Assembly: GCA_030549495.1 (NCBI GenBank)
Contig: JAUIRK010000953.1
Coordinates: 1,392,001-1,456,000, forward strand
Reading direction: 5' to 3'
Length of the DNA: 64,000 bases
Origin: Nectonema munidae
Taxonomy: Eukaryota > Nematomorpha > Nectonematoida > Nectonematidae
How positions within the stretch are numbered: position 1 is the stretch's first letter; every line of letters begins with the position of its first letter. Below the pieces are notes generated by a model. That model saw only the letters and a program-made list of their open reading frames with translations. It did not search any database and was not told the origin of the DNA. The translations under genes and the position numbers were made by a program. Below are positions 11,922-23,535 of the stretch, piece after piece.

Positions 11922-13030
11922 CCTTGTTTGATTGCATTGTCTATTTGCTGCATAAATTTTTATTTCTCCTGAATCTAAATTATTTTATGCGTTAAATGTA
12001 GTGGAATATTTTGCTCCACAAGTCATATTCTGGTTCCCTTGGCTTATCAAGCCTGAGATGTCTCTCTTTTCTGAAGTTTTGTTTTTAATTTATATTCCCT
12101 ATTTTTCTATTGCTAAAATGCGGTGCCGTCAAAAAGGTAACTTCTAAGTAAATTTCGCTTTTCAATAAATGTTTGTGAGAACTTGAAACATTAAAAGTGA
12201 AACAAAAAGTGGAACGCGACTTTTATTTAAGTATTTTATTTCAATATATACGTGGAGATCTTAATAATGCCGACATTAATTGGAGCGAGCTTAAGTGTCC
12301 TCACTGTCAAAGTTGACTCTGTCAAATGCATTCACTTTGATTTTAATGGATAAACATATATATGTCTACATTGTCGAATTAGGGCAAGGGGGATGGCAAA
12401 ATATTTTGGGGGTTAAGTGAAATTTTTAAAAATAATAGAAAAAATATTGCTAATATATAAATTCTATGAACAAACACTATAAAATTGATTGCTCTTTGAG
12501 AAGAACGAAGCATGGCCCAATGAATGTCTCTTAAATACTGTATCAGGAAAAAATCCTTCTGCAAAATATTTCGCTGTAAAATATCCGCCTCTATAAAAAT
12601 ATTTTAAGAGCCTTCATACAGAAATGATCAGACTTAGACCACATTAGTGCTGTTCTAAGTTTGGCTAAAATTTTGGGCCCGAAATTTCTGCTCACATGTT
12701 AAGTTGTGAAAAGGCTTTTTTTGTCAAAACCATAGCCATCGCATACGCTTTTTTTTCTAAAGTTTTTAGGTGTAAAAATTGGAACATAAAAGCAATTTAT
12801 AGTCAAAATGTAAAGCTACCGTGGGCGTATTTTAATTGTGAAAGCACAAAATGGAAGGCACAAAGAAAAAAACTTTTAAATAATATTTTTATTAAAACAA
12901 CAACAAAAGTGGAAATGAATATCAATTCGCACAATTTTCGCTTAGAACGCAAAATTGTGGGCAATATCACGTAAGTAGTCTTGATTTGGGTAGTCATTCA
13001 TAATGACCAAAATTCTAACATTTTCAATCA
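11922..13030. other. Unassigned sequence downstream of TTC19-like gene
   Basis: 3' flank of the TTC19-like gene. An open frame of 92 codons at 12696-12974 (plus) has no recognisable motif or splice context. No promoter, RNA gene or repeat end could be supported. Confidence 0.4.
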
Positions 13031-14060
13031 ACATATCTACATCTTTAGGCTAGAGGGGAATGTCCTTCCAATGGGTTTAAAGATCTCTAACCGATTCACT
13101 GATTGTTCCTTCTTCAACATGTCAATGAAGTTCCAAAATGTTGGATGCCAACCTGCACACAAACACTGAACACGTTCAATATGATTGTTGGTACGTGGCT
13201 TTTCTTGTTCTCTCATTGTGGTGCAAATTCCACATTTTTATTACATATAAAGGCATTTCATCGATATCAGCAAATGTATGATAGATACCTCAATGTAATC
13301 TAAAATTCCACCAACATCTGCGTTGTATCTATTTCTAATCTCGTCACTGATTTTTTCAAAGGCGCCAAAAACGTCATTAGGAGGGCCAAATGCCACAACT
13401 GCAATCATTCGTAAATGTACCGAAAATTGATCATCGTTGTTATACCTTTCTTGAAGTCCAAACGCTGAATATGTTTCCAAATGTTTAAAGAGAATTTAAA
13501 AAGCAACCACTGATATCTGTACCAGGAAAAACACGAGAAAATGCTTTAATTCCAGCAGCTTCGAAATCAAAAGGCATTGCTGCCAGTTCGCTTCCTGTTG
13601 GCGAAAGCCTGTTTGAAATCTCTTGGTCTTTTATCCTTTATAGGTACCATCAGCAAACCACTCTTCAGAAGTAGCCAACAATTCAACGGATTGGTTTGTG
13701 GCTAATGCCACTATACGTGAAATGTCACCAACGCCTCTATCATAAAGTAGAAAGTGTTCATCACTCAACTTTTCGTCATAAACGAGTCAGGAACGGCTGC
13801 TCTGTCGACAGGGTTTACTGGTTGAGCAGCATCATTTGCCTTTGTGAGGGAATGATTCTGTGAAGGTTTTCAACTCTTAGTAAATTTATTGCAACGCTTT
13901 CAGAGGCATTCGTCAGGATGTCCGCGAATATCTGCTCTGGTATATCTCTTGTTGTTTCTGCTCAATCTTTAATATGACTTTAATCACACCACTTCACACT
14001 TTGCTTTAGATGGTGGATAGGTGTCACGACGTCATCTAGGAGGCTAAGTCATTTTCTTCT
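13030..14060 (-). pseudogene. MULE-like (Mutator) transposase relic
   Basis: The minus-strand pieces in order are: SVELLATSEEWFADGTYK near 13640-13720, matching the MULE core phrase ..LL..S..WF.DGTFK; an 80-codon open piece at 13480-13241 with VAFGPPNDVFGAFEKISDEI, matching the family phrase PALAFVPVNEVVEAFEEL; and RTNNHIERVQ with HPTFWNFIDMLKKEQSV near 13070-13190, matching RTNN.LE..H..F...HP..W.F.. of MULE/FLYWCH elements. Several stops and frame changes interrupt it. No terminal repeats were identified. Confidence 0.75.
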
Positions 14061-14241
14061 CATAACGCGTTCAAAAGATCGAGGTTTAAAATTTTGAAAG
14101 CTTCCTAAAACAAGCCTTTATTTTTGAGATTTAGGAAACAGATAACGGATGCCCGCAATAAAAATAGAAACCAGCCTATTGGAAAACATTTTTTCATCAT
14201 AATTATCAACACAATTTAGTGATCAGGAAGCACAATTTAGT

Positions 14242-14249
14242 ATGAAAAT
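14242..14249 (+). repeat. 8-bp target duplication, left
   Basis: ATGAAAAT immediately precedes the hAT terminus CAGAGGCGTACCC at 14250. It is repeated exactly at 21211-21218. Confidence 0.9.
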
Positions 14250-14777
14250 CAGAGGCGTACCCAAAAAAATTTTCTAGAGGAGGGGGGGGGGGGGCAAAGT
14301 TGGAGTCTAATTAATTTTAAAAATTAACTATTTCAAAAACTTATTGGTTAAGTTTATTCCAATCACTAAAGGTTGCAATCCTTACCTCCCTCTTTAGCTT
14401 CTGAATTTATTTGGCAACAAAAACTAACAACACCAAAAAAATGAGATCTTCATTAATTATAAAGAAAAGTTTGACTAACAACAAATGAGGAAATCTTTTT
14501 CTAAAATTTATATAATTTTGCAAAAAGTTTTTAAATTGAAAAACAAAAAAGTAAGAAATTGATGACTTCTTTAAAATGTAAGTCTTCTTTTATTTGAAAA
14601 AAAAATTATGAATCTTTCTATGTTAATTTTTTTAGTATATTCTTTCATAAAAGAAAGAAATATTTAATTGTTTCTTCTCGGCGAAGTCATGGATTTTCTA
14701 AGAGGGGTCATAATCCTATTCAAGTTTGAAAAACTTCTTTCACAAACTGCTGTACTCGAACCTACCGTAAAAAGGCC

Positions 14778-16003
14778 TTAAAGAGAATGTCGAAAACCAA
14801 ACCTGTTCTCAAATTCCTCTAGAATCAATTGTAAGGTTTCATCGTAGAGAATACGAAATGTTCTGATTTTTTCTGCGTTATCATCGAAAATATCAAAAAT
14901 ATTATCTGTGGAACTGGAATTGGCAACATAAAATCTCATTTTCTTGATTAATGAATCAAATTCGTTAACCAAATCTTCTACCAAACTTATCTCAATAATG
15001 ATATTATTCTTCTATCTAAATCCATTAGTATAGTATTACTATTCATGTAACTTCGAAAATGTAGTTTACTTGGAAGTAGTCCTTAGCAGGCTTCATTACA
15101 CTGAGAAACTTTTCAACCATAAGCATTAAAAATATTGAAGAATCGTCTTTTAAAGCATGAAGTAGACCCCTTGCTTCGAAAGAAACATCTAGATCAGAAC
15201 TATTTTTTACTTTTTCCAGAGAAGATATTATTTTTCTATAATTTTTTATCAATGAATTAACAACTTCATAATGTGATGTCCATCTTGTTTGAATAAATTT
15301 TTGAATTGTTTACTCAAAAAAGTTTTAACTTTAACCTTTTTCGTTAACTTGTAAAGCCTGGTCATTAATGATAAAAGAAATTCAATATGGTTTATATGAC
15401 GGAAAGATGCAGTGATAACTAAGTGAAGCTGATGGTTTATACAATGAATATAAGGAATGTATCTTTCAAGTGCTTCACTGATTTTTTCTTGAACTCCATT
15501 TTTTTGCCTGTTAAGATATCATTTTTCATCTATAAGTACTGGTAGAAAAATATTACCTGACATCACGTAAGCGCCATCATAGCATTGACTCATAATTTTG
15601 TGTTTTTGAATTTTACACTCATCAAGAATGTCTAGAATTGCGGTGCTGATAGAAGATGCATCACATTCTTTCAGATAAACCATGCTAATTAATGCTTCTT
15701 TTACGGTCTTTCCTTTCAAAAATCTCAACACCTTACACAAAAGAATTAAAAGGAATCAAATGAGCACCCCATTAAACTACTTACAATTGAAGGGCATTCT
15801 TTTTCACTTATATCTTTTGTTCCATCAGCTTTCAATGACAGATATGTTGAGTTATTGATTTCAAGTTTATTTTTTGTAGAACAAAACTTTTTAAAGATGC
15901 AACTATTTGATTTTGTATTCTTGCAAGAACCATGGTGACAAATAAGTGGAGTTTTTTGGAATGGAAACTGCGATCTTAAATTTTTCCAATAAAAATTAAT
16001 CAT
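14778..16003 (-). pseudogene. hAT transposase relic (DUF4371-like)
   Basis: The minus-strand order is: 16003-15746 (FPFQKTPLICHHGSCKN, N-terminal region); 15740-15519, with ILDECKIQKHKIMSQCYDGA and YVMSGN matching the family phrase L...GLD...C.GQGYDGAS.MSG that carries the second catalytic Asp; 15252-15043; and 14984-14778 near the C-terminus. Frames change between the pieces and the catalytic core is incomplete. This is the zinc-finger-MYM/DUF4371 type of hAT common in arthropods. Confidence 0.8.
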
Positions 16004-16746
16004 TAGATAATAAAATGATCAGTGCTTGAACATGACTTGTTTGAAAGTTTCAAAAACTTTCTTAATATATTTCATTTATCCATATGTTCAATTTCAATTT
16101 TGAGAATTTCACAAGTACATCAAACTTGCTCAATATTAAAACTTCACTTTTGGACATAACTCACATTAATATTATTCGCATCACTCGATATATCTACTTT
16201 TTCAGATGTTATCAAAAAAAAATTTATGTTGATAAATATGCTTTTAACAGAATTTTTTATAAAAAAATAATTTTAAAACGGTGAATATGTTAAACTTTGT
16301 GTTGAAATAACATGCAGTGAAAAGAGTTTTTTGACTATTTTGTGTTTATCATAAAATTATACTAACTAAAAAATCGGTTGAATGAACTAGTTACAAAAAG
16401 TTAATAAAAAATTTTCTCAAGTGAAAAAAAGTACCTAAAAAAACATTTATAATATTGATCAAATTAAATTAACTAAATTTTACAATTGATAATTTACTTT
16501 ATTTTTATATCTGATTTAACTATGAATTTTCAAAGATTTTCCTAATTTTCAAATTTAAATAACCTAGTTAGTTAGTTAGTTAGTTTATTTTTCAAAAGTA
16601 ACAAGAGGAAAAAAATATATAGAGCAAATTGCTTAATGCAAAAATATGGTAAATTGTAAACATTTACAAAAGGAGATAATATGTATCATAATAAAATATT
16701 GCTTTTGAAGGTCAATATCAAAGGCCAAGTTAGCCGCTCGTAGATG

Positions 16747-19011
16747 TCAACCTGTTTGTGAAATTTCTATAATCTTGGGAATTTTATGAGACGAGCTGTT
16801 CAAGATGAAGTCATACTTTTTCTGCAGGCATAGCAGTTGGAAATTGAACAATTGTTGATTCTTGAGTAAGAGTTGATGAAATAGGACATCGTCATCTTTT
16901 GAAATTTTTTTCATATTGATGGCATCAGAAACAAAAAACATTTGATTGGAGTTGAATAGTGTTGAAATTTTGAATGCAAATGCTTGCTTTGATTTTGTGT
17001 AGTTATAGTAAGGGAGCATCATGTGAGTCATAAAGCGAGGAGATGTTCTTTCCTTTTCTGAGTTAAAAGTGATGAAGTCGTTGAAAATGAATGGAAGCAT
17101 GCCATGCAAGAATTTATAGAGGTAGGTGTATGCACTATGGACATAAATGTCTTTGAACTTCAACAGAGTGTATTGAATAAATATGTTGTTTGTCTGGGAG
17201 AGGGGAGGAAGATTGAAAATTACTCTCAATATCTTTTTTTGTAGTGTAAAAAGCATCGTGTTTTTTGAGTGACCCCAGTTGAAGACACTGTACTTTAGAT
17301 GAGGAAGGAACAAACTATTATACATGGTGAGCATTGTATTGATTGGAAGAAACTTTTTGGCTTGTCTCATCACACTAGAAATATAAGCTAGTTTGTGGCA
17401 TACATGTGAAAAATGGCGATGCCAAGTCAGATCACTTGATACGAACAAACCCAAAAAATTAAATTCATTTACTCTTTGAATACCAATACTTGATAAGTAA
17501 GCATTGCAAACAGGCTTAGTATGTCCATACGAGTATGAGATATATTTTGATTTAGCTGTGTTCAAAAACATGCCATTTAATTCAAATCACTTTTGGATCA
17601 ATCCTAGATTTTGCTCAAGTAATGGTTTATGCAGATTTTCTTCTGAAAATAACAAAGTTATGTCATCTGCATAACTGAAAATTTCACAATCAAGCGCAAT
17701 TTCCTGTAAGTCTCTCATAAACATATTGAAAAATATGGGAGCTAAAATTGTACTCTGAGGTACACCTGAGACTACTTTTTTTACATTGGAAGGACAATCA
17801 TTTATGTACACAGTCTGATGTCTGTTACTAAAATAGGAGGAAAAAAACTTTAAGGTTTTATCTGGAAAACCGTGTGATTTTAGCTTGTATAAAAGAAGGC
17901 TATGTGGTATAGAATCAAAAGCATGACTGAGATCTAAGAAAATCGAGCAAACCCGTTTCTTTTATTCAAGCTAATCGATCACCCTGTTCAAAAAATAAGT
18001 ATGCAACAACTCTGTAGAGGATTGTCTTTTGAAGCCAAATTGAAATGGGGAAAGGAGAGAATTGAAGGTGAGATAAGTATATAATTGAGTATAAATAATT
18101 TTTTCAAATATTTTCGATATTGATGTAACAATCGATATTGGTCTATAGTTGGCTAGATTGTCTGTTTCTCCTTTCTTATGAACAGGTATAACTTTAGTAT
18201 TTTTTAAAATATCAGGAAAAACATTTTTTTCAATACAAGAATTGAATGCTTTCATTAAAGGCAAAGAAATATAGTTTTCAACTTTTTTCAAATCATAAAC
18301 GGACAATCCAAAAATGTCTTCACTACGGCTAGACTTTAGAGACTTGAACGACAAAATAACATCATTAAGAGATAATACCTCTTGCAAGTAAAAAGTACAA
18401 GCTGTTGATTCAAAAGACACAGCGTTTACGTCATGAACGAAATCGTGGTTAAAAATTTTTTCAAAATGATCGCTAAATAGATTACTAACTGTAGAACTGT
18501 CGTTGATTATATTACCGTTGATATTTATACAAAAGAGATTCGGCTTAGCTTTCGGTTTTACAATAGAGTTTAAACATTTCCAAGTAAGCTTTGTATCATT
18601 TTTGTTCTTGAAAATTTTCTCAAAAAATTCTCTTTTCAAACTTTTAATCAGATACTTTACTTGATTTCTTAAGAAAAGAAACTCAGCTCTTAATTTTACG
18701 CTCTTTGCTTTTTTCAATTTATGAAAAATTTTGTTCCTTTTATTTATCAACTCAAGAAGTTCGTTAGTAGCCCAGGTGGTTTTTTTCTTTCTATGCAACC
18801 TTTTATTAACATTTAAATGTTTGGTAGACAAACTTTTAAAGTAACAAATTTTTGAATTAATCGAGCTTATTAGGTCTGAAGGATCTATCTCTCTATTATC
18901 ATTAGTAAATGATGTCCAGTCAAAACTAGAGACAAAATTACCAAATTTAGTTTCGTCAAAATAATAAAAGTTGTCATTCACTTCTAAGACGGCTGTTTTT
19001 AGGGATAGCAA
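16747..19011 (-). pseudogene. LINE reverse transcriptase region
   Basis: A 346-codon frame at 19011-17971 starts in the endonuclease-RT linker and runs into RT (KVIPVHKKGETDNLANYRPI, FQFGFKRQSSTELL). The segment around 17830-17960 reads FLDLSHAFDSIPHSLL after two closely spaced stops. 17811-17587 gives SGVPQSTILAP, where the family usual is GVPQGSILGP, and FSYADDITLLF with the catalytic YADD. A single TGA separates this from 17571-16747, the C-terminal region (FLGLFVSSDLTWHRH, LPHLKYSVFNWG). The catalytic residues survive, but the substitutions in the GVPQG motif and the stops argue against activity. Confidence 0.88.
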
Positions 19012-19024
19012 AACTGGGTAATGG

Positions 19025-20755
19025 TCAGAAATACATGTATCTAATACAAAAACTGAGTATAAAAATGTTATCTAGTAAGGTACCACTGCTTGGTTGAGTG
19101 GGTGTGGTTATAGTTGGGATTAAAAAGTTAGAGATACAAATGGTGAAAAACTTATTCACTGATTCATCTCGAGTGTTGAGTAGGTTGAAATTAAAATCTC
19201 CAAGTAAAATATTCGTAGAATTATGAGGGAATTTACTTAAGTAAATTTCAGGATATTGATTAAATATTTCTATATTTTCAAGAATATTGTTTGGAGGTCT
19301 ATACAAGTTGTGTAACCTGAATGGGGTTTTATTAATGTATACTACAATACAAAAATATTCAGCAAAAGTTTCAAACGAACCAGAACCAATAATTTTGTAA
19401 GATAAGGTTTCATGGACAAAGAAGCATAACGCGGCAAGCTTGGAAATAACTCTAGGGGAGGATAAAAATATACACGAGGATAATGAAAAGCTCTTAGAGT
19501 CTGACATTGTTAACCATGATTCTTGCAGACATATTACTGAAATGGGATAAGTAGCCCGCAAATTAAAATGTTCTATGAGGAATTCTAATTCTGAAAACTT
19601 AGCTTTTAAAGATTGACAATTCAGACTGAGTAAGTTAAACTCATTAGTGTTTGTGATAGATTCTGGATTGAGAAAATTACTAGACTTTAAAAATATATCT
19701 TCATCATGTAAATTGAAAGAAAAAACTTCACATAAATTAGTAATTTCAAGAGAATCATTATACACAGTGTGATTCTTTACAAAACTTATTTCCTTCAAAA
19801 CAAACTTACAAGTTTTATTAAGAGCTGAATGTTCAGCACATCCAGCTCTAGAGCAATTTATACACTTATATTCGGCCTTGGAAACAGTACATGAACTCCC
19901 ATCATGATCGCCAGAACAATATCTACAAACACTATGGTTTTTACAATTAGAAGCAATGTGTCCCATCATGCAACATTTGGAGCATTGTCTATGAGAAAAA
20001 AAAGGCAGGACCTTAGAAAGATAAAAACCAAAAAATAGTCTAAAGTTACAAAGAGAAATATAACTGAATACAGATGGTGATACCTTCAGAACAGCCATCT
20101 TTAAATTATTGTCCTTGAAGGGTCTTGAGAACAAGAACTCCATCGATCTTCCATCATCTACAATTTTCTGAAGTCCTTCATTTTTCAAGAAAATAGAAGA
20201 AACAATAGAGTCGTTAGAAAGAGAAGCCGGAACTAATATAGAAACTTTAGGTGAAAACTTCACATTTTTAACAATTTTAATACTGTTATCATTTATCACT
20301 TCTTTTGCTTTTTCAGATGCCTTTTTATCAGGGAAAGTCAAAGCAATGGAGTTTTTCAAATTGATGATTTTTTTGATTGGGATAGCTTTTAATTTTTCTT
20401 CAAAACTATCCAGTATTTTTTCGCGACTTTCTTCTTTTGTTGAAATTATTATCTGATTAACGGATTTTTCCACAGTATCTGAATATAAAACACTTTTTTC
20501 GCTAATGATATCTTTTTGCTTTATACTCTTCGAAAAAGAGTCTAGTTTAAGCTCAATATTATTGAGAGTCTGAAGTATCTGGGAGGAGTCAATACTTTTA
20601 CTTTTTTCAGTAAGAGGAGAAGTAATTGAGACGTAACTCTTACAAAACCATCTCATACCTAGAGAAAAATAATTGTCAACTAGCTCATTAAATTTTTCGT
20701 CAAGATCTTGGCAGGGATAGCAGAACCATTCGTTACATGAATAACAAAACGCCAT
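19025..20755 (-). CDS. LINE ORF1 fused in frame to endonuclease domain
   Basis: One open frame of 576 codons from ATG at 20755. Residues 1-30 hold a Cys-rich start (CYSCNEWFCYPCQ). Residues about 265-320 hold three Cys/His knuckles (CSKCCMMGHIASNC, CRYCSGDHDGSSC, CINCSRAGCAEH), as in nucleic-acid-binding ORF1 proteins. From about residue 378 an endonuclease/exonuclease/phosphatase domain begins: NLLSLNCQSLKAKFSELEF, ICLQESWL, YRPPNN and LLGDFNFNLL. The frame is lost near 19030, and the end of the endonuclease continues in the next frame. Most Jockey/CR1 elements keep ORF1 and ORF2 separate, so the in-frame join is worth noting. It is an old copy, not a host gene. Confidence 0.85.
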   Translation of the reverse strand: MAFCYSCNEWFCYPCQDLDEKFNELVDNYFSLGMRWFCKSYVSITSPLTEKSKSIDSSQILQTLNNIELKLDSFSKSIKQKDIISEKSVLYSDTVEKSVNQIIISTKEESREKILDSFEEKLKAIPIKKIINLKNSIALTFPDKKASEKAKEVINDNSIKIVKNVKFSPKVSILVPASLSNDSIVSSIFLKNEGLQKIVDDGRSMEFLFSRPFKDNNLKMAVLKVSPSVFSYISLCNFRLFFGFYLSKVLPFFSHRQCSKCCMMGHIASNCKNHSVCRYCSGDHDGSSCTVSKAEYKCINCSRAGCAEHSALNKTCKFVLKEISFVKNHTVYNDSLEITNLCEVFSFNLHDEDIFLKSSNFLNPESITNTNEFNLLSLNCQSLKAKFSELEFLIEHFNLRATYPISVICLQESWLTMSDSKSFSLSSCIFLSSPRVISKLAALCFFVHETLSYKIIGSGSFETFAEYFCIVVYINKTPFRLHNLYRPPNNILENIEIFNQYPEIYLSKFPHNSTNILLGDFNFNLLNTRDESVNKFFTICISNFLIPTITTPTQPSSGTLLDNIFILSFCIRYMYF

Positions 20756-21210
20756 GTCTTTTAGTTAAAACAACTAACTGATCGACAGCTTCATAAATGC
20801 AACCTTTTGTTTTGACAATGTGATATGAAGGATCTTTGTAGAATTACTGTATATTTTGATCAAAATGAGGACTGATATTATTTGAAATTCAGTTTCTTAC
20901 ATGTTGAAGACATTCGAACTCTATTTTTTCGTGAACTGTATAATTAAAACTTCCGTTGATACTGTCTGCCTCACAGTCATATCACAGGATAATAAGCGCA
21001 TATCATAGAAGCATATGGTGATGATGAAAAATGAGCTGTGACATTCAAGCAATTGTAGTCAGGCATATTTGGATGGCAATACATTATTTAATGGTTGTGA
21101 AGAATTACAACTTGTTGTGATTTCTGAGTGTAGTGTAGAATAGTTTAAAAGGCGGGGCAAATTTTTTTTCAGGGGGGGGGGGGGGCTTTGCCCCCGTGGG
21201 TACGCCCCTG

Positions 21211-21218
21211 ATGAAAAT
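21211..21218 (+). repeat. 8-bp target duplication, right
   Basis: ATGAAAAT directly follows the hAT end CCCCTG at 21210 and is identical to 14242-14249. Confidence 0.9.
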
Positions 21219-21439
21219 GCTTTGTAAAACATTTGGATTCTTTCATCGAATATGTAAGGAAAAATTTTACATTGAAAATTTTAAACCTGACGGCCCAATT
21301 CGCTATTTAATAAACGTATTCTATTTAATCTTATACTAGTATTATAATAAATACTCTTTAATTTAATTATTTTAAATACTCTTTAAAATTAATTACCTAT
21401 GAGTTCGGGGGTCATAAAACAGTGATTGACTATATTCTT

Positions 21440-23535
21440 GTTAGGAAAAATGAAAAAATTAAAAACATTAAGGCAATCAAAAATTGAAAAGAAGCGTGAT
21501 CAAGACATGGAAGTTGAAAGATGTCAAATTACAAGAAGCGATGATAGAAAGTGCTAAAAGTAAATGCTAAATGGGATGAAATCATGGTGGATGTATCAAA
21601 AATAATGAAAGAATGTATAAAGAAAGTAACATGGTGGTGGAACCAAGAAAATGTCAAAAACCTGGTGAAAGAAAAGAAAGAAAAACTGAAGAAGCCATGA
21701 AGTTGTATGTGTTTCATAGGAACACAGACAAGAAGGTAATTGCAAAAGCGATGCACGATGTAGCTATTAAGAAGCAAAACAGATTGAACAGATTAAAGTC
21801 GAAAAAATGATGAGACATGTTTTCGCATGGCCAGAACAAGCGCCAAAAACAAGAGTGACGTTGTAGGAAATCCGTGCATGAAAGATCGAAGTAGAGAATT
21901 GAAGCTACGCTTGTCTGCTAGGTTGGATCTATGGAAGGATTATTGCGAAGATTTGTTGAATAAACAACATGTATGTAACGAAAAGTTGGAAGCTGATCCA
22001 AATGAAGGACCCGTATATCAAATAACTGCTGAGGAAGTTGAACAAGCTTTGTTGAAAATGAAGAAGAATAAGGCACCTGGCCCAAGTGGTGTACCGATAG
22101 AAGCTCTACAATTGTGTGGATTAGAAAATGAATTGTCTAGAGTAGGTAATGACATGCTGCAAGGAAGTAGGATGCCTGAGAGTTTGAGAAAAAGTTTTTT
22201 GATACCAATCTATAAAAGCAAAGGTGATTACAAAGAGTGCTATAATTACAGGAGCATCAAGTTTATCGAACATTCAATGAAAGTGATAGAAAGAGTTTTT
22301 GAGGAAAGAATTAGAAACAGAATGAACATCAGTGAGATTCAAATGGGGTTCATGCCCGATTAAATTACGATTGACCCTATTTTTGGTGTTCGTCAGCTTA
22401 TGGAGAAGCATATATGCGCGGGAAAGGAGTTGTACATGCTGTTTATAGATCTTGAAAAAGCCTTTGATCGTATTCCTAGTCAGGTGATTTGGTGGGCATT
22501 AAGGAAGAAAGGCGTAATGGAATGTGAAATCAGAGCTGTGATGGAAATGTATAGACAGGCTGAAACTCCAGTACAAATTGATGGAGAAAAGTCTGAGTGG
22601 CTCGAAGTCAGATTTGGAGTGAATCAGGGCTTCGTGCTCAATCCACTTCTTTTCACGATTGTGATAGATGCAGTAGCGGAAAACATATCCTAGAACATGA
22701 AAGAAATCCTCTACCCTGATGATTTGCTATTGATTGGTAGCGGTTGGGAAGACGTTGAAAGAAAGTGCAGTTGTTAGAAAGAAGCCTTAGAAAGCAAAAG
22801 TTTGAAGGTGAATATTTCAAAAACGAAAGCGCTGAAAGACCTCACGAAAAAAGTATTGACTCAGTGAGTGCCATTGATCTGTGTGTAGTGTGTGTGGAAG
22901 CAGAGTGGTTAGGAATGCTATTCAGTGCATGAAATGTGGATTATGGGTTCATAAGAGATGTTACGGTGTACTCGTTTCATTGAGCAGAGTGTAAAATTTC
23001 ATATGTTGCAGTTGCAAGATAGATCATGAAATAGTTGAAGATGAAGGCTTAGTTTAGGTGGTGATGAATTCGAAGTAGTAAAGGAGTTTTGTTATTTGGG
23101 TGATGTTCTAACGAGAGATGGCGAAAGTAAAAAAGCGGTGATAGCATGAATGAGAGCTGGTTGGAAAAAGTTGTACAAGTCTTAAGGAGCAGAGTGCTGG
23201 CAATCGACCGAGATGAGGATGTTGCAGATGATGTGTGGCAAAACTCTACTGGACAAAGTGAAAGATAACAGGCGTGGAAGATATTAAGGAGTATTTGGAG
23301 GCGCCTAGACTGCAAAGAGATTACGAAATGAAAGCATCACTGGACAAGCGAAGAGAGGTAGGCCGAAAAAAAGATTAAAGAGGACATGAAGAAAAGGAAT
23401 CTCAAGATCGAAGATGCTAAGATGAGAGGAAGATGGAGAAATCTTATATAGATTTTTATCATGGTCGACCTTGGCTCGCCAGGACAAAGAGCTGCCCCTT
23501 TTGAGAGTGAATGAATGATGATGATGACGATTAAC
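21440..23535 (+). mobile_element. Decayed LINE (endonuclease-RT type, possibly RTE-related)
   Basis: A plus-strand non-LTR element lacking its endonuclease. Order: a Lys-rich linker (21470-21830), RT domain (21827-22740), a Cys/His C-terminal knuckle (GLWVHKRCYG near 22940), a late segment with FCYLGDVLTRDGE (23080) and KRGRPKKR (23350), and a 3' tail of GATGATGATG around 23515. At least six stops or frame changes are present. I am unsure of the clade. Confidence 0.82.
21827..22693 (+). pseudogene. LINE reverse transcriptase fragment
   Basis: Two open pieces are separated by one in-frame TAA at 22361-22363. The first has ALLKMKKNKAPGPSGVPIEA and IPIYKSKGDYKECYNYRSIK. The second has LYMLFIDLEKAFDRIP, where the FIDLEKAFDR motif holds the first catalytic Asp, and FGVNQGFVLNPLLF, where GVHQGSVLSPLLF is usual. 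The catalytic DD box reads YPDDLLLIG near 22715, changed from YADD. It is dead by stops and by substitutions. Confidence 0.85.

Larger units (their letters stand above)
16560..20790 (-). mobile_element. LINE (CR1/Jockey-like), near full length
   Basis: A minus-strand non-LTR retrotransposon running from a zinc-finger ORF1 through endonuclease and reverse transcriptase to a short tandem tail. On the minus strand the 3' end reads (AACT)n (plus-strand TTAG repeats at 16564-16582), the kind of microsatellite tail used by CR1-related elements. It lies wholly inside the hAT at 14250-21210 and so is younger than it. There are about three or four coding breaks, making it a young but inactive copy. 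Confidence 0.88.
14250..21210 (-). mobile_element. hAT transposon (DUF4371/ZMYM type) with nested LINE
   Basis: The left end CAGAGGCGTACCC and right end GGGTACGCCCCTG are inverted repeats (12 of 13 match), each leading into a G/C homopolymer and GCAAAG. The flanks ATGAAAAT / ATGAAAAT are a perfect 8-bp duplication, diagnostic of hAT. The transposase relic is on the minus strand at 14778-16003. A LINE of about 4.2 kb sits between its 5' region and the right end, so the original hAT was about 2.7 kb. Confidence 0.92.

Noticed and set aside
19025-20755. Long open frame as a host zinc-knuckle gene
   Set aside because: It leads into endonuclease and reverse transcriptase text and lies inside a hAT, so it is LINE ORF1.
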